64,000 nt of DNA from Hsuehochloa calcarea (taxonomy: Eukaryota > Streptophyta > Magnoliopsida > Poales > Poaceae). Below, piece after piece: positions 34,824 through 45,329 of the stretch (position 1 is the stretch's first letter; each line of letters opens with the position of its first letter). The position numbers were made by a program, and so were the translations under genes. The stretch spans positions 6,307,517 to 6,371,516 of the forward strand of contig CM070598.1 of the NCBI GenBank assembly GCA_036346395.1, written 5' to 3'. The notes under the pieces are model-generated. The model ran no database searches. It worked only from the letters and a program-made list of their open reading frames with translations, and was not told where the DNA came from.

Positions 34824-37800
34824 TGTAACAGCCCAAAATTTCAAGTTTGGTTAAAGTTTAAAATTCATTTGGAGTTATGAAATTTCTGAAATTTTTCTTT
34901 AAACCGTTTTAAGTTAAAATAAATTTATTATCAAATATATTAACAACTTTAAGTTGGAACTATTTTATTTAAGTCCAGAATAATTCTAGAGACTTCTGTC
35001 AATTTTTCTAGAATTTTTGGGATTTATTTGCTATTTTCTAAGCCCTTTTTAAATTAACCGGATTAAACAAATTAAGAAATCAATTTGAAATCCCTAAAAT
35101 AGTGTCGGGCCGAATCCACAACTGTGCGGCCCAACACTATTGTTTTCAACCCATTTGGCCCGCCTCAAGATCCATCTATTCGACCGTCGGATTAAAATCC
35201 AAACGACGGTAACTGCCAGCGCCATTCTCTCTCCTCTCTCTTCGCGACCCGCTGCCAGTCCGTTCTCTCGCTTCCACGTGGCCCGCGCTGCGTCTTTCCC
35301 GCCGCCGTCTCTCCGCTGGCCGCCGCCACGACCGCCATTAGCGAGCGGCCGAGCTCGCCAACCGCCGCCTCAACCGCCTCCGCTCCTCGCGTCGTCGCGA
35401 CAATCGCGCCCGCCTCCGCACGACCCCACCTCTTGCCCCCTTCTCGCGTCGTGCGCCACGATCCATAGCCGCCGCCGCCACGACCCCACGTCGCTCGCCA
35501 CCTCGGCCCCTCGGCCCCTATAAAGCAAGCCCGGCGCCCAGCCACACTCATTCCGCCACCGCTCTCTCCCCTCTCGCTGTGTGCTCGCGCGATCGGGATT
35601 TTTCGCCAACGATCGCGGAGCTTGGAGCTTTGATTGTGCCGCCGCCGTGGGCGACGCGCCCTCACCGCCGCCACCAACCGCATCGCCGTGACACCGCTGG
35701 CCGTCGCGCCTCGCCCGCCGGAGAACCCTCGGGCCGCCGTCGTCGTCGTCGCCCGGCTTCGCCGCTATCTCTCACCGCCGCCACCTCCGTCCTCGTCTCG
35801 TCTAGTGGGTGAGAGCATCGAGTCCGCCGTCCCCTCCTCTTTTGCACACCGGCGCCGCCGCGCAGGCCTATGCGCGGCGACCTTCGGTCCCTCGCACGGC
35901 TACTGCTCGCCACCGTGGCACGCCAGCGCCCTCGTGGCGCCACCTCGGCGTCGGGTCCGACGTGGATCCGACGGCGCCTAAGTCGTCGCCACCTCCTCGG
36001 TAAAGCGTGAACTGGGTCCATGTAAACCGAGTCTATGACACGTGGGGCCCACCGGTCGGAATTAATTTTAATTTCGGAAAATCGGAAGGCTGACGTCGGC
36101 ATTGCGCAATAAATGATTTTCTTTAGAATTTAAATCAGAAAATTTCAGAATTAGGATTAAAATTGTAAAATTCATATCTTTTGCATCTTAACTCCAAATT
36201 GAGTGATTCAAATTGCTAAAATTTTAGAAAATTATTATCTAGCTAAATAAAATAAAATAATTTCATTTCATTTTGATTTGGTTTGGTTTTATTTATCTTT
36301 TTGAATATAGTTGAATTTCTTTTGATTTGTTGTATTTTCACGTTTAGACTTCGACGATTCCGGGGATTTGGACCCTACTGAAGATTTAGAATTTCAAGAC
36401 TTCAACGAAGGCAAGTTACACTTTGACCATGTTGACCCTAATATTTTAAAGTTATTTATTTCAGTTTCTAAATAATTATTGCATGCATAGTTTTAATCAA
36501 TTATTTTGCTTCTCGTTTTAAATGCTTAGTTATACCAATTCTTTTCGTATGGCCAATTTGAATGTTGGATGTCACTCCCTTGTCACCCTTAGATAAAATT
36601 TATACAAAGTATATACGCTTAGCAAATGCTTAGGTCATGATTTGAGTTTTGGGGGAATCTAGCCAAATCGGTTCAATTTGATTTAAAAGTTTAATTCATG
36701 GTATTGTATTACCATGGAGGTTTATTAAAGATGGTTTTAATCAAAAATGAAAATGATTTGGACTTGGTAACGGAGGAATGGTGGGTGCGAGTTTATGCGG
36801 GTTTAATCTGTTAGGATTAAAGCCCATGGTTTGATTGAAAGTCGCTCAAGTCAATTGAGGCCCGGCCTTTGGCGCATTTTGCTACGCCTATTCGTACTAC
36901 CACTTGGTCGTGTGGGCGTAACGGCTTAATAATTTGGGATATTCCATAGATATTCGTACCATGTGTATGAGTGGGTGTCGATTAGGCAAGATCCACTTTG
37001 GCGCAAGAGGGGCTCCGGAGGATGGTTAGTCAAAGGAGGCGAAACCTTAGCGGGCATGAGTACTTTGGGGTAGAACATTGTAATGACCTTGTGATAGTTG
37101 CTTAGTCGCACGCCTTGGGCGTGTAATGGCCGACATGTTAAGCAAGCTGTCTCGGTGGGTAAAGTTGTACCAACTCTGCGAGTAAAAATCTATTCGAATA
37201 GCGCGTCATGATTATGGACATGCTAGCAAAGCCACTCCGAGTTAGACTTATTTTTTTGGTTTTAAAATGGTTTAAGCAGTTGTTTAGGAAGATTTATCCT
37301 TGTGGAAAAATTGGGCGGTTAGCCATAGGAGGGTATCCTTCACTATCAAATATGGAGGTTATCCACTTTGAAACTTTGACATTTCTAAATTTGATTTTAG
37401 GTAAGATATACAAATGGCCTTGGAAATTATTATGATTATTTAAAATCAAAATGCCATTTTAAGCAAATAACCCCGCCATTATCCCTTGATTACTTTATGC
37501 ATGCATTACCATTCAATATTGGGTGTGACTTACGGTATTTGTTGTAGTGCTCATGCTTCTTTGAATATCTTTATTCGGAGAAGACTTCTACCGGAGACGG
37601 TGAGGACAAGCGTTTAGGTGCGCCCGAGACGATTACTGTGGCGAATCGTTCGGCCTACTACTCTTGCTTTACTTCATTGTGCTATTTACTTATTTATTAT
37701 TTGGCCTTTGGGCCCGTTTGTATCCAACTTTGAATTACTCTATTAATGAAATGCGTGATATGTTTGTGATACCATTTTGTAACTGTGTACGCTGGAAATC

Positions 37801-37855
37801 CTGGACTAGTGTATGAACACAGAGGAATCGGGATCCTTCGTTCCTGTGTCCGATA
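34824..37855 (+). repeat. 3' LTR of the chromovirus (3.03 kb)
   Basis: It starts TGTAACAGCCC and ends TCCGATA. It contains a very GC-rich block (35200-36000), a 'gcgcaagagggg' region near 37000 and the final segment shared with the 5' LTR. Length and layout suit RIRE3/Tekay-type LTRs. The GC-rich block yields long overlapping frames on both strands (35140-36102) that are composition artefacts. Confidence 0.75.
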
Positions 37856-39490
37856 ACCTTCAAGCATTATTGGAAGGTAATTTGCTATTAAATGCTCTCC
37901 TCCAGAAGCTCGGACTACAGTGGTATAAATTTAAAGATATTCGATGGGGTTTTGAGTTCCATCAAACTTTTCCTTGTTGGCTGGTTGAAATATTGCTGGC
38001 TAGCGAACTTCTCACAGGTCAGGTGAAAATGACCGACAAGTGATAATGGTGTCATAACGCCTTCTTTACAGGAAATAAGGGTTAAAGTCTCCAAGTGATA
38101 GTACTTGATGATGCCCAATGGTAAAGGGACTTTATCTATCATAGATATCAACCCTACGAGGGAAATACTCCTCATGTTCCATATGCTGATGTAAATTTCT
38201 CTAAGAAAGTGGTGACTACTCACCTCTCCTAGGAGATTGTCGACAACCAGTTGTCGGGGGTGTTCGTCGATTCCCTCTTCGACAAACATCATGGTTAGGA
38301 GATAGAACAGATGTGGGATTTTGTGGTTCTCTAGGTGGAGAATTGTGTGAACGGATGGCATTCGATGGAGCTGTTCCGGTATGGACACCGAAATGTTGTT
38401 GTCGGTACCGCTCAATCCTGGTCATAGTATCCCCAAGCCGTTGAGGAATCTCTTGAGCAAATAGGTCGTAGTCTAGTGTTCATCCAAGCTCTTGACTTGG
38501 ATTTTCTATCAGATCATTAATCTATTGCAGTTCTCGAGCCATTTCTAACTGGTATTGGACCCGACCAAGTAACATTCTCTGGGTTGCAGTCCTCCTCTGG
38601 ATAGTCCCAAGCTCTTCTATATTTGAGTTTGTTGGGGGCATCTCTTGGTGGAGTGAGATCACCTCGAGGATGTCGGTTACGCTCATGAATGTCGAGATTT
38701 ATGTCATCGTCGGAGGTTGTTCTCGCCATTCGCATGATCGCCCGAACTGTGTTTTCGATAGGCAACATCCCTAGTTGTGTCTCGCGGAGTGTGATCAGGA
38801 TCAGTAGGGAGGACGAAGACCTCCTAGGTGTTCTCATCAACGATTGCGGTCAAGCCCTCCTGACTCGATGAGTAGTCTAAAGATATTGACTCACGACTCA
38901 GTAATCCCCTCCAGGAATGGGAATTCTGGGTTATAACCGTCTCCAGTCGATGGCGAATTCTCTGGGTATGTGGTCGAATCTGCAACTGCAGCATATTCAA
39001 CCATGTTTTGGGTGGGGATAACTAAAGTGTGACGGTTAATAGATGACAGTTCAGCCCTGGAATCTAGCATTCCAGGACTTAACAAAGGAGACTGGGCAGC
39101 CTTGGACAGGCTTGAGTGTTTGGAGGTGGGAACCTCGCTGCATTCGACGCCAGTCGCCGGTGGCACCAGTCGTAGTCTCTTGGTCCCTTGCCCGGCGAGT
39201 ATTCTGACTCCCCCTCTAGGTGTAGTGGTGTTGGTGAGAGTGTTGGAGATAAGGTACCCTCATCAATCTTCCCCGAGATGCGATCCACCTAGTCTGGTGA
39301 AAGATTCCTGGAGTCGGCATTGCCCTCGAACGAAAAGACGTTGTGCTCGTAGTTGTAGCAAGTATCCATGTCGCGTCCTGTATAATCTGTGAGATTGAAC
39401 CAGATCTCCTTATTCTACTTGTTTGCCATGGAGGCATCTGTGTAGAAATGATGAAAAATGCCAGAATGTATCCTCACAGACAGCACCAAT
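37856..39490 (-). pseudogene. Tat-like gag, truncated
   Basis: On the minus strand, after the LTR and a PBS-like TTGGTGCTGTCTGTGAGG, the frame near 39430 gives a start like the other Tat gag (LTDYTGRDMDTCYNYE). It continues with proline/arginine-rich segments and ends in a gag core with ESFDGTQNPIEYL and IANYLPIMLEG right at 37856, where the chromovirus LTR begins. Stops and frameshifts are frequent. The rest of the element is absent, so the junction is a truncation point. Confidence 0.6.
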
Positions 39491-40236
39491 TGTCGATGTT
39501 TTACTATCGATCTTCTGAAATACATGTTGGGGACACTATAATTGAGATCATGCAAGAGGAGACATGGGCTTTTTTAGACAGGTTCGGACCTTCTCCGGAG
39601 AGAATATAACCCTACTCCTGTGTTCTTATATTGAATGTATTTATAGAGTGAAACAAGCCACCGAAAACTAAGGCTAATTACTTGTCTATTCATTCACATC
39701 TCTCTTTATCCACTAGTGTCGCCCTTCATATAATTTTTGAAGGGGTGGCAGTTGTTGTGCATGAGGAGACGTCTTAACGGTTGGCTGACTGCGGACATTG
39801 GCTGCAGTTATTGTCAGAGAGACACTCTCCCGCGCACTTGTTATGCGGTTACGTCAGAGATAAAGAGAACTATGTGCGGTTGTGTCAAAGACAAACAACA
39901 TATGTATTAACTGCCACGTATGAATAAACACAGTGTACAGAGTCCCTAGTCAATTAGGTCTGTATGTATGTGGCTTTTATCAACCATATGGTCGTCATAG
40001 TTGACCTGATCGTAGCAAACCTTATGACCATAACATAGTCGTCGTAGATCTTACGACCATAAGGTAGTCAGAATAGACCTTACGACCAAAAAGTGGTCTT
40101 AATCTTCACTTGTCATTGTAGACTCTAACGCCAAGGGTATCTCTGTTGGTTATTAAGGATATCATTATCCATAATAAGTATTACATATAAGTAGTTTCAT
40201 TAATTGAGTATTATATCCTCATCAAAATCATTATCA
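39491..40236 (-). mobile_element. 5' LTR of the antisense Tat-like element
   Basis: The 746-bp unit starts TGTCGATG and ends TTATCA, so it is TG..CA bounded. On the minus strand it has a TATA-like CTCTATAAATAC (about 39640) and an array of 'acgaccata..tatggtcgt' motifs (39980-40100) like those in the LTRs at 10626 and 14675. It is followed by a PBS-like site and gag. Confidence 0.65.
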
Positions 40237-42294
40237 GTCCTCAATCCTATAATCACTAAATCGACTTGAGGGAAAACTCCAACGAATTTAACATATAAGG
40301 CATACAAACCAATTTCCATTTGATTCAAAAATAATAATAGCGTACGACATGGTTACCCATTAAAATAAATAATTCGACATCCACCCACCGATAAGCATGA
40401 TTTATCTCCATCGATCGAATTATTTATGTCAATAAATGTACGACTACATGTTCATACTTGTATACAATTAAGACCTAACAGAGAGTTATACCAATTGTAA
40501 GCTAAAATCTGTAGCTTCCCCGTTTCTCTGCCTTTTCTTCTCTTTCTTCCTCCCCGCACGCCTCCTGCTTCTCTCCCTTGTCCTTCCTCTTCTCAAATCT
40601 CCCCTTCTCTTACCTCCCCCCCTCCCAAACCCAAGCCTGGCCAGATCTGGCCGTGGGCCACCGGATCCCACATCCGGCTACCTCATCCCGCACACAGGCG
40701 GTAGTTCTCGGCCGCCGCTGCGCCGACTCAGGCCGTCATCGTCGCTCGCGTTCGTTGGGCCGCGGCACTGCTCACAAGCCGGGTTGCGGGTGCCTCGCCC
40801 GGGCTCTGCCACCACCACTTCTTCATGCGTCGTTGTCGCTGCTTCGATCTAGCTCGGCGACCTCGTGTCACTCTCGCACGGCGGTCCTCATCCACCACCT
40901 TTCCCGGCCGCCGCCGCTCGAGCTGCACTACCTCAAGTCGTCGTCGTTGCCGGCATTCACGCTACCGTCCTGCATGCACGCCACATTGCCGCAACTCGCC
41001 TCCTGCGCTGTTGGGGCGCTGCTGCTCCGGCCGTCGTCCCGTCGCATCGGCCTCGGTGCGCTTACGCCCGATGCCCGTTGTGTGCGTCCACCTCGCCTTT
41101 TACCGACCATGCCACGCTCCCGCGTCCGAGACGCTGCACACTACACGCTCGCGCGTGGCGTGAGCTGCTCGCCATCCCGACGTCCAGTGCCACTTCTCCT
41201 CTTCCCTTTCTCAAATACACTCGAACGACCATGCATGCACAAAATTTTTGTATGAATGGAATGCTTGGACGATGAGGGATGCAATGGTATAACATGCAGT
41301 GCTTGATTCTTCATTTTTGGATGAGATTTGGTGTGATTTGTTTCTGTTCTTGGGGTTCCTAATGCAAAATTTTGAACTGGGTTACAATTACGATAAATGT
41401 TCGGACTGATACGTAAAAGACAATGATTGCAGTTGGAATGAAATTTTTGCCGGACTAATTTACCAACTTGCGCTAGAAATTTCTACGGTTACAATATGCT
41501 TGTAGTACATCACAGCCTTTGCCTGGATCTGATTGGCCTGCCTGTTGGGTGTACTCCTGTAGCAGGAAGCAGAGCAGCCGAGCTGCTGCAGCTGGAGAGG
41601 GCGCCCATTTATTTCCCTTGGAGAGAGAGAGAGAGAGGGAGAGAGTGGAGTACGGCCGTGCGTGCCAAGCGTGTACGCCGGCGCCCAGGAAAACGACCGA
41701 TAAATGCTACTACTCCTACCATCGCAGCCCTGCTCATGTTGACGCCTTGGCGCGGCTGACTTTGCCGTCCGTCTCTTTTCCCGTCGCCCACGACGCGCGG
41801 GCCCAGCGGCGAGCGTGAAAATTATTGCACGCAACAGTGCAGAACCGAGCAGGCAGAGGCAGAGGCAGGCGCGGGCGCGGCACAGCGAACCCAGCCCAGC
41901 CGAGGCGAGGCGAGCTCTCCCAATGGCGTGCCACCGCGTGGCCTCCCCGCCTCCCCGACCCACCCAATCAGCCGCATCCCCCTGCTGGATCCCGCCCGTG
42001 CCGTGTGCGTGGCCCTCCCTGTGCCGCGCACGCCGTCGCTCTCGTCAAAGCCGCGCACCAGGCTGACGCCCGGGCCCGTGCGCGCGGCGACCCCGCCTGT
42101 CCGCGGCCGCCGACCGTCGACAGCAAATCCCTCCCCACTCACGCAGCATATATTCCCATCACCACCACCGCACCAGGCAACAACTGTGTGAGCGAGCGAG
42201 TGGCTTGTCTCCTTTTAAACGCTCCATTTTCCTCCACTCGTGTGTAGTGTAAAAGAAGTATCCCCCTTATTTTTTTTTATTCACCATTACGGTA
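40237..42294. other. Upstream region of the zinc-finger gene; no gene supported
   Basis: 40237-40500 is AT-rich. 40500-41260 and 41580-42250 are GC-rich with long overlapping frames on both strands and no recognised domains. A (GA)n run lies at 41621-41637. The GC-rich blocks may be a promoter-proximal CpG-rich region or a decayed GC-rich LTR segment; I cannot tell which. Confidence 0.4.
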
Positions 42295-42295
42295 C

Positions 42296-42339
42296 ACTAT
42301 AATACTGGAGTACACCAGTACTATAGTTCAGTAGTGAAC
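42296..42339. promoter_or_regulatory. Pair of adjacent hairpins upstream of the zinc-finger gene
   Basis: Arms ACTATAATACTGG (42296-42308) and CCAGTACTATAGT (42315-42327) pair at 12 of 13 positions around a 6-base loop. Directly overlapping is GTTCA-GTAG-TGAAC (42326-42339). They lie about 120 bp before the TATA box. They could be a regulatory palindrome or a MITE scar. Confidence 0.5.
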
Positions 42340-42454
42340 TAGTGATGGGAGTCTGCGACTGGACTTGACAAAAATAAAAAATAAAAAAAATATTCGCCTG
42401 TCCGCTCACTCTTAGCCCCAACCAAACTACTGTACTACTCTTCTTTTCCATTTC

Positions 42455-42463
42455 CATATATAG
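42455..42463 (+). promoter_or_regulatory. TATA box of the C2H2 zinc-finger gene
   Basis: CATATATAG lies 171 bases before the ATG, with a pyrimidine-rich leader after it that includes a (CT)n run at 42516-42537, typical of plant 5' UTRs. The transcription start is expected near 42490 (inference). Confidence 0.65.
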
Positions 42464-42633
42464 AAAAGCATACCCTCCCCTTTCTTCCTGAGCCAAAGCA
42501 ACGCACTGCTCAGCTCCTCTCTCTCTCTCTCTCTCTCCCCCCTAGTTATCATCATATCGTATCACCGTTTAATAATCAACTCTCTTTCCTTGCGTTTGCT
42601 ACAAATATCGCGGCGCCGACGGCTCGGGCCCAG

Positions 42634-43446
42634 ATGGACTCCCCTCCTCTGCCGTCGCAGCCGGCCGACCTGTCGCTGACGTTGGCGTCGTCGGCGGTGT
42701 CGGGAGGGGGAGGAGACGGCGGGGGCGGCGCGTCGGCGTGCATCGACGGCAAGGACGTGCGGCTGTTCCCGTGCCTCTTCTGCAACAAGAAGTTCTTGAA
42801 GTCGCAGGCGCTCGGCGGCCACCAGAACGCGCACAAAAAGGAGAGGAGCATCGGCTGGAACCCCTACTTCTACATGCCCATGACGCACGGCGGCAATGCC
42901 ACGACGGCCGCCGCGCCGGCGAACTCGTCCGGGGCCACGGCATCCGGGTGCTACAGCGGTGTTGGCAGTGTGGGTGCGACGATCGCGGCGGCCGGGGCTG
43001 GCGGTGTTGGTGGCCTCCCGGCGCACGCGTACGCGGGCCACGGCTACGCCGCCGTGCCGGTGTCGTTCCCCATCGCCTCCCACAGCTCGAGCGTGGTGGG
43101 CTCCGGCGGGCTCCACTACTACGCGCCCCCGGAGGGTGCCGTGTCGGCGTCGGCGACGGCCGGCGAGGTGTACAGCGGCGTGCAGGCCCCGCGCTTCGCC
43201 ACGCACCAGCCGCTCCTGGCGGCCGTCAGCAGCGGGCGCGCGATGCTGGGCGCGGCCGACCAGCCCGGCGCCGGCCGCGACGACCTGATCGACATGCTCA
43301 ACTGGAGGCGGGGCTCCCACGGTCCCACTGCCTCCGCGGCCGCCACCACCGCGTCCCCGGCCAGCACCAGCACCACCCTCACCACCTCCGCCGGCGGCGA
43401 CGGCAGCAATAACGGCGAGGAGCTCGACCTCAACTTGAGCCTCTAG
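42634..43446 (+). CDS. Single C2H2 zinc-finger EAR-motif transcriptional repressor
   Basis: An intronless 270-residue nuclear transcription-factor-like protein. One plant-type C2H2 finger spans residues 45-67 (LFPCLFCNKKFLKSQ then ALGGHQNAHKKER), with zinc ligands C47, C50, H63 and H67 and the plant-specific QALGGH helix that contacts DNA. There are two EAR-type repression motifs: DLSLTL at residues 12-17 and the extreme C-terminal ELDLNLSL, which recruit TOPLESS-type corepressors in known family members. The middle is rich in Gly, Ala and Ser. The finger context (KKFLKSQALGGHQNAHKKER) resembles Arabidopsis LATE/UPRIGHT ROSETTE-like and ZFP-type proteins of the SUPERMAN/KNUCKLES class, which act in shoot and flower development; the exact orthologue is not asserted. 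The first ATG after the TATA box and CT-rich leader was chosen; no upstream in-frame ATG occurs in the leader. GC content is very high, as in many grass monoexonic genes. The frame is intact. Confidence 0.95.
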   Translation: MDSPPLPSQPADLSLTLASSAVSGGGGDGGGGASACIDGKDVRLFPCLFCNKKFLKSQALGGHQNAHKKERSIGWNPYFYMPMTHGGNATTAAAPANSSGATASGCYSGVGSVGATIAAAGAGGVGGLPAHAYAGHGYAAVPVSFPIASHSSSVVGSGGLHYYAPPEGAVSASATAGEVYSGVQAPRFATHQPLLAAVSSGRAMLGAADQPGAGRDDLIDMLNWRRGSHGPTASAAATTASPASTSTTLTTSAGGDGSNNGEELDLNLSL

Positions 43447-45110
43447 CTACAATCTGCCACGTACGGCCTCCAATCCAAGACGAGGTCAATCACCATGCAC
43501 TCTACCCCTACTCGATCCTACCTGTGTGCTACCTATGACGTACGCCTTAATTAGCTCTTAGGGACGTTAATTAATTTGCTGTTCTTCTTGCCTTCTCTCC
43601 TCTCACCGCACCTGTCTGTTAATGTTAGTACTCCTTGTAATCGATCTCCTCTTTTTGCACTGTTCATCGTTCATATTTTCTTTTTCTCTTCATTTCCCGA
43701 GGCTTTGCTCGATCCTTTGTTTCGACCTCCGGTCGCTGGTTGGGGTTCGTCGTCGCTGCCTCACGTTCACGTCGCCTTTTTTTCCCCATCTTTCTGTTTG
43801 CTGCTACTCTCTGAGTCTCTGTAGCTTGATGGCTCCCCGGCCGGAATGAACCGGTGCCCATCACGTGCTAGCAACAATGCCCTTGGTGCATCGTGTTCAC
43901 TGCGCAGCTCATGCTCGACATGGCCATGGTAATGTTACGCATTTCTGGTGCAGTTTGCATCTACCTATCAATCTATCTAGGTGTATCTGTTCACCGTTTT
44001 GTTTACTATTTCACGGGCTCGGATCCTCTACCTCTGCACCATCGGTAACGCATCCAACGACTGGCATGATGAAGCGTACTGTTGCAACGGTAGATGGTAC
44101 GAACCCGTTGCGCACATGAACACGATGTCTACTACGTGCTGGTTGGGTGGGGGCACGATAGAGCGATCAACCAATTTACTCGTCATTGGGCGTTGGTACA
44201 CGTATCTCTATTAGTGTTATGTCAACCGTCGATTAGCATTTTCATGTTAGTAGAATTCTAAATGGAGGAGATAGAAGAGAAATCGTCTCTTCTTCAAACA
44301 ATCATCTCTACACACGAACTAAGACAAAGCAATAAGTGTATGTGAGAAAGGCGTGAAGGGATGAGAATATTGTAAGTTTAACATGAATGTTAGAGATAAT
44401 TTATTAGAAATGTTGTCTCTAAACTTATCTTTCACAAAATTTATAAAATAAAATTAGAGATAATACTGTTGAAGATACCGTTTAGGTTGATGTCCCATCG
44501 CGCTGGATCGTGCTCCTGGGTAAAATGGAGGAATTGGATGCGCCCGGCCGACCTGACCCAAAACTTGGTTCGCCTCAGGCCCCGTTTAGGAAAACGGGAA
44601 CTTAAACGGGAAACAGAATCCATCGAGACCGAGCTCGGCCGACGGATCGAGTCACACAGCCGGGTCACGCACCCACGGGACAAATTGGCGCCGTCCAATG
44701 GCCTCGCCCGCATGGCGAGATTCGTCATTCTTGGTGCGGTAGTAGATGTATGCGCGGCAACTTTGTGGTGGAGCGGGCAGAAGAAGGCCCCACGGTAAAT
44801 TGGTCCGATGCGTGGCAGGTGGGATCGGCGATTTTTGGAGGCGATGGTGAGTAGCGGAGAACAACACCGACCCTTGGAGGGATCGATCGGGCGGCCGTGC
44901 GTGCGTGCGGGGAGAGCGATCGTGGCTGGGTGGGTGGGGGTAAGAGCTCGCTCGACGGTAACCTTTTGGGCTCACTTCCTTCCATGGCCGGTCTGGTCTG
45001 TTCCGTCACGCATCAATCGCAATCCGCCCAATTCCCTCTTAGCACCTACCCTACTGCCGCTAGATCGATACCAGCATCCATCCATCCAACCAACGAAAAC
45101 AGAGCGAGAT
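43447..45110. other. 3' flank and intergenic region, no gene seen
   Basis: A T-rich 3' UTR-like stretch is followed by mixed sequence. 44460-45100 is GC-rich with short frames lacking domains. Confidence 0.4.
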
Positions 45111-45329
45111 AAATAAAGAACCAGTATTTTTATAAAAAAACGGAAACCAGCGTTTTATATATATAGAAAGTTAATACCGAGTTTACAGACAAATCAACAA
45201 CGAGATAAAAGCTGGGAAACCAGCACAACCATGAACCAACAGATCATCTACCGAGACCAAAAGAAAGATACAATCTCACCACAAATAACAATAGGAAAAA
45301 CAACCCCTAACAGTCACCATCGAAGTTCA

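Larger units (their letters stand above)
28838..37855 (+). mobile_element. Mosaic Tekay/RIRE3-like chromovirus (Ty3/gypsy)
   Basis: Order: left LTR-like part (28838-29439), tRNA-Met-type PBS (29444-29456), gag, protease, RT, RNase H, integrase, chromodomain, PPT, and a 3.03-kb right LTR (34824-37855). The two LTRs match only in their last 105 bp, and no target duplication flanks the whole (ATAAA on the left, ACCTT on the right). Coding regions carry stops and frameshifts. It is best read as a recombinant rather than one clean insertion. Confidence 0.75.

Noticed and set aside
35140..36102. Long overlapping open frames on both strands in GC-rich DNA
   Set aside because: They lie within the chromovirus 3' LTR, are Arg/Pro-rich in every frame and have no domains; high GC content explains the lack of stops.
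40578..41295. Possible 225-residue protein and overlapping frames
   Set aside because: Open in four or more frames, low-complexity composition, no motifs and no TATA/leader arrangement.
41460..42250. Several 80-167 residue frames upstream of the zinc-finger gene
   Set aside because: GC-driven frames on both strands without recognisable domains.
42562..43433. Long minus-strand frame opposite the zinc-finger gene
   Set aside because: A mirror of a high-GC coding region; Arg/Ala-rich with no domain, while the + frame has a perfect C2H2 finger and EAR motifs.
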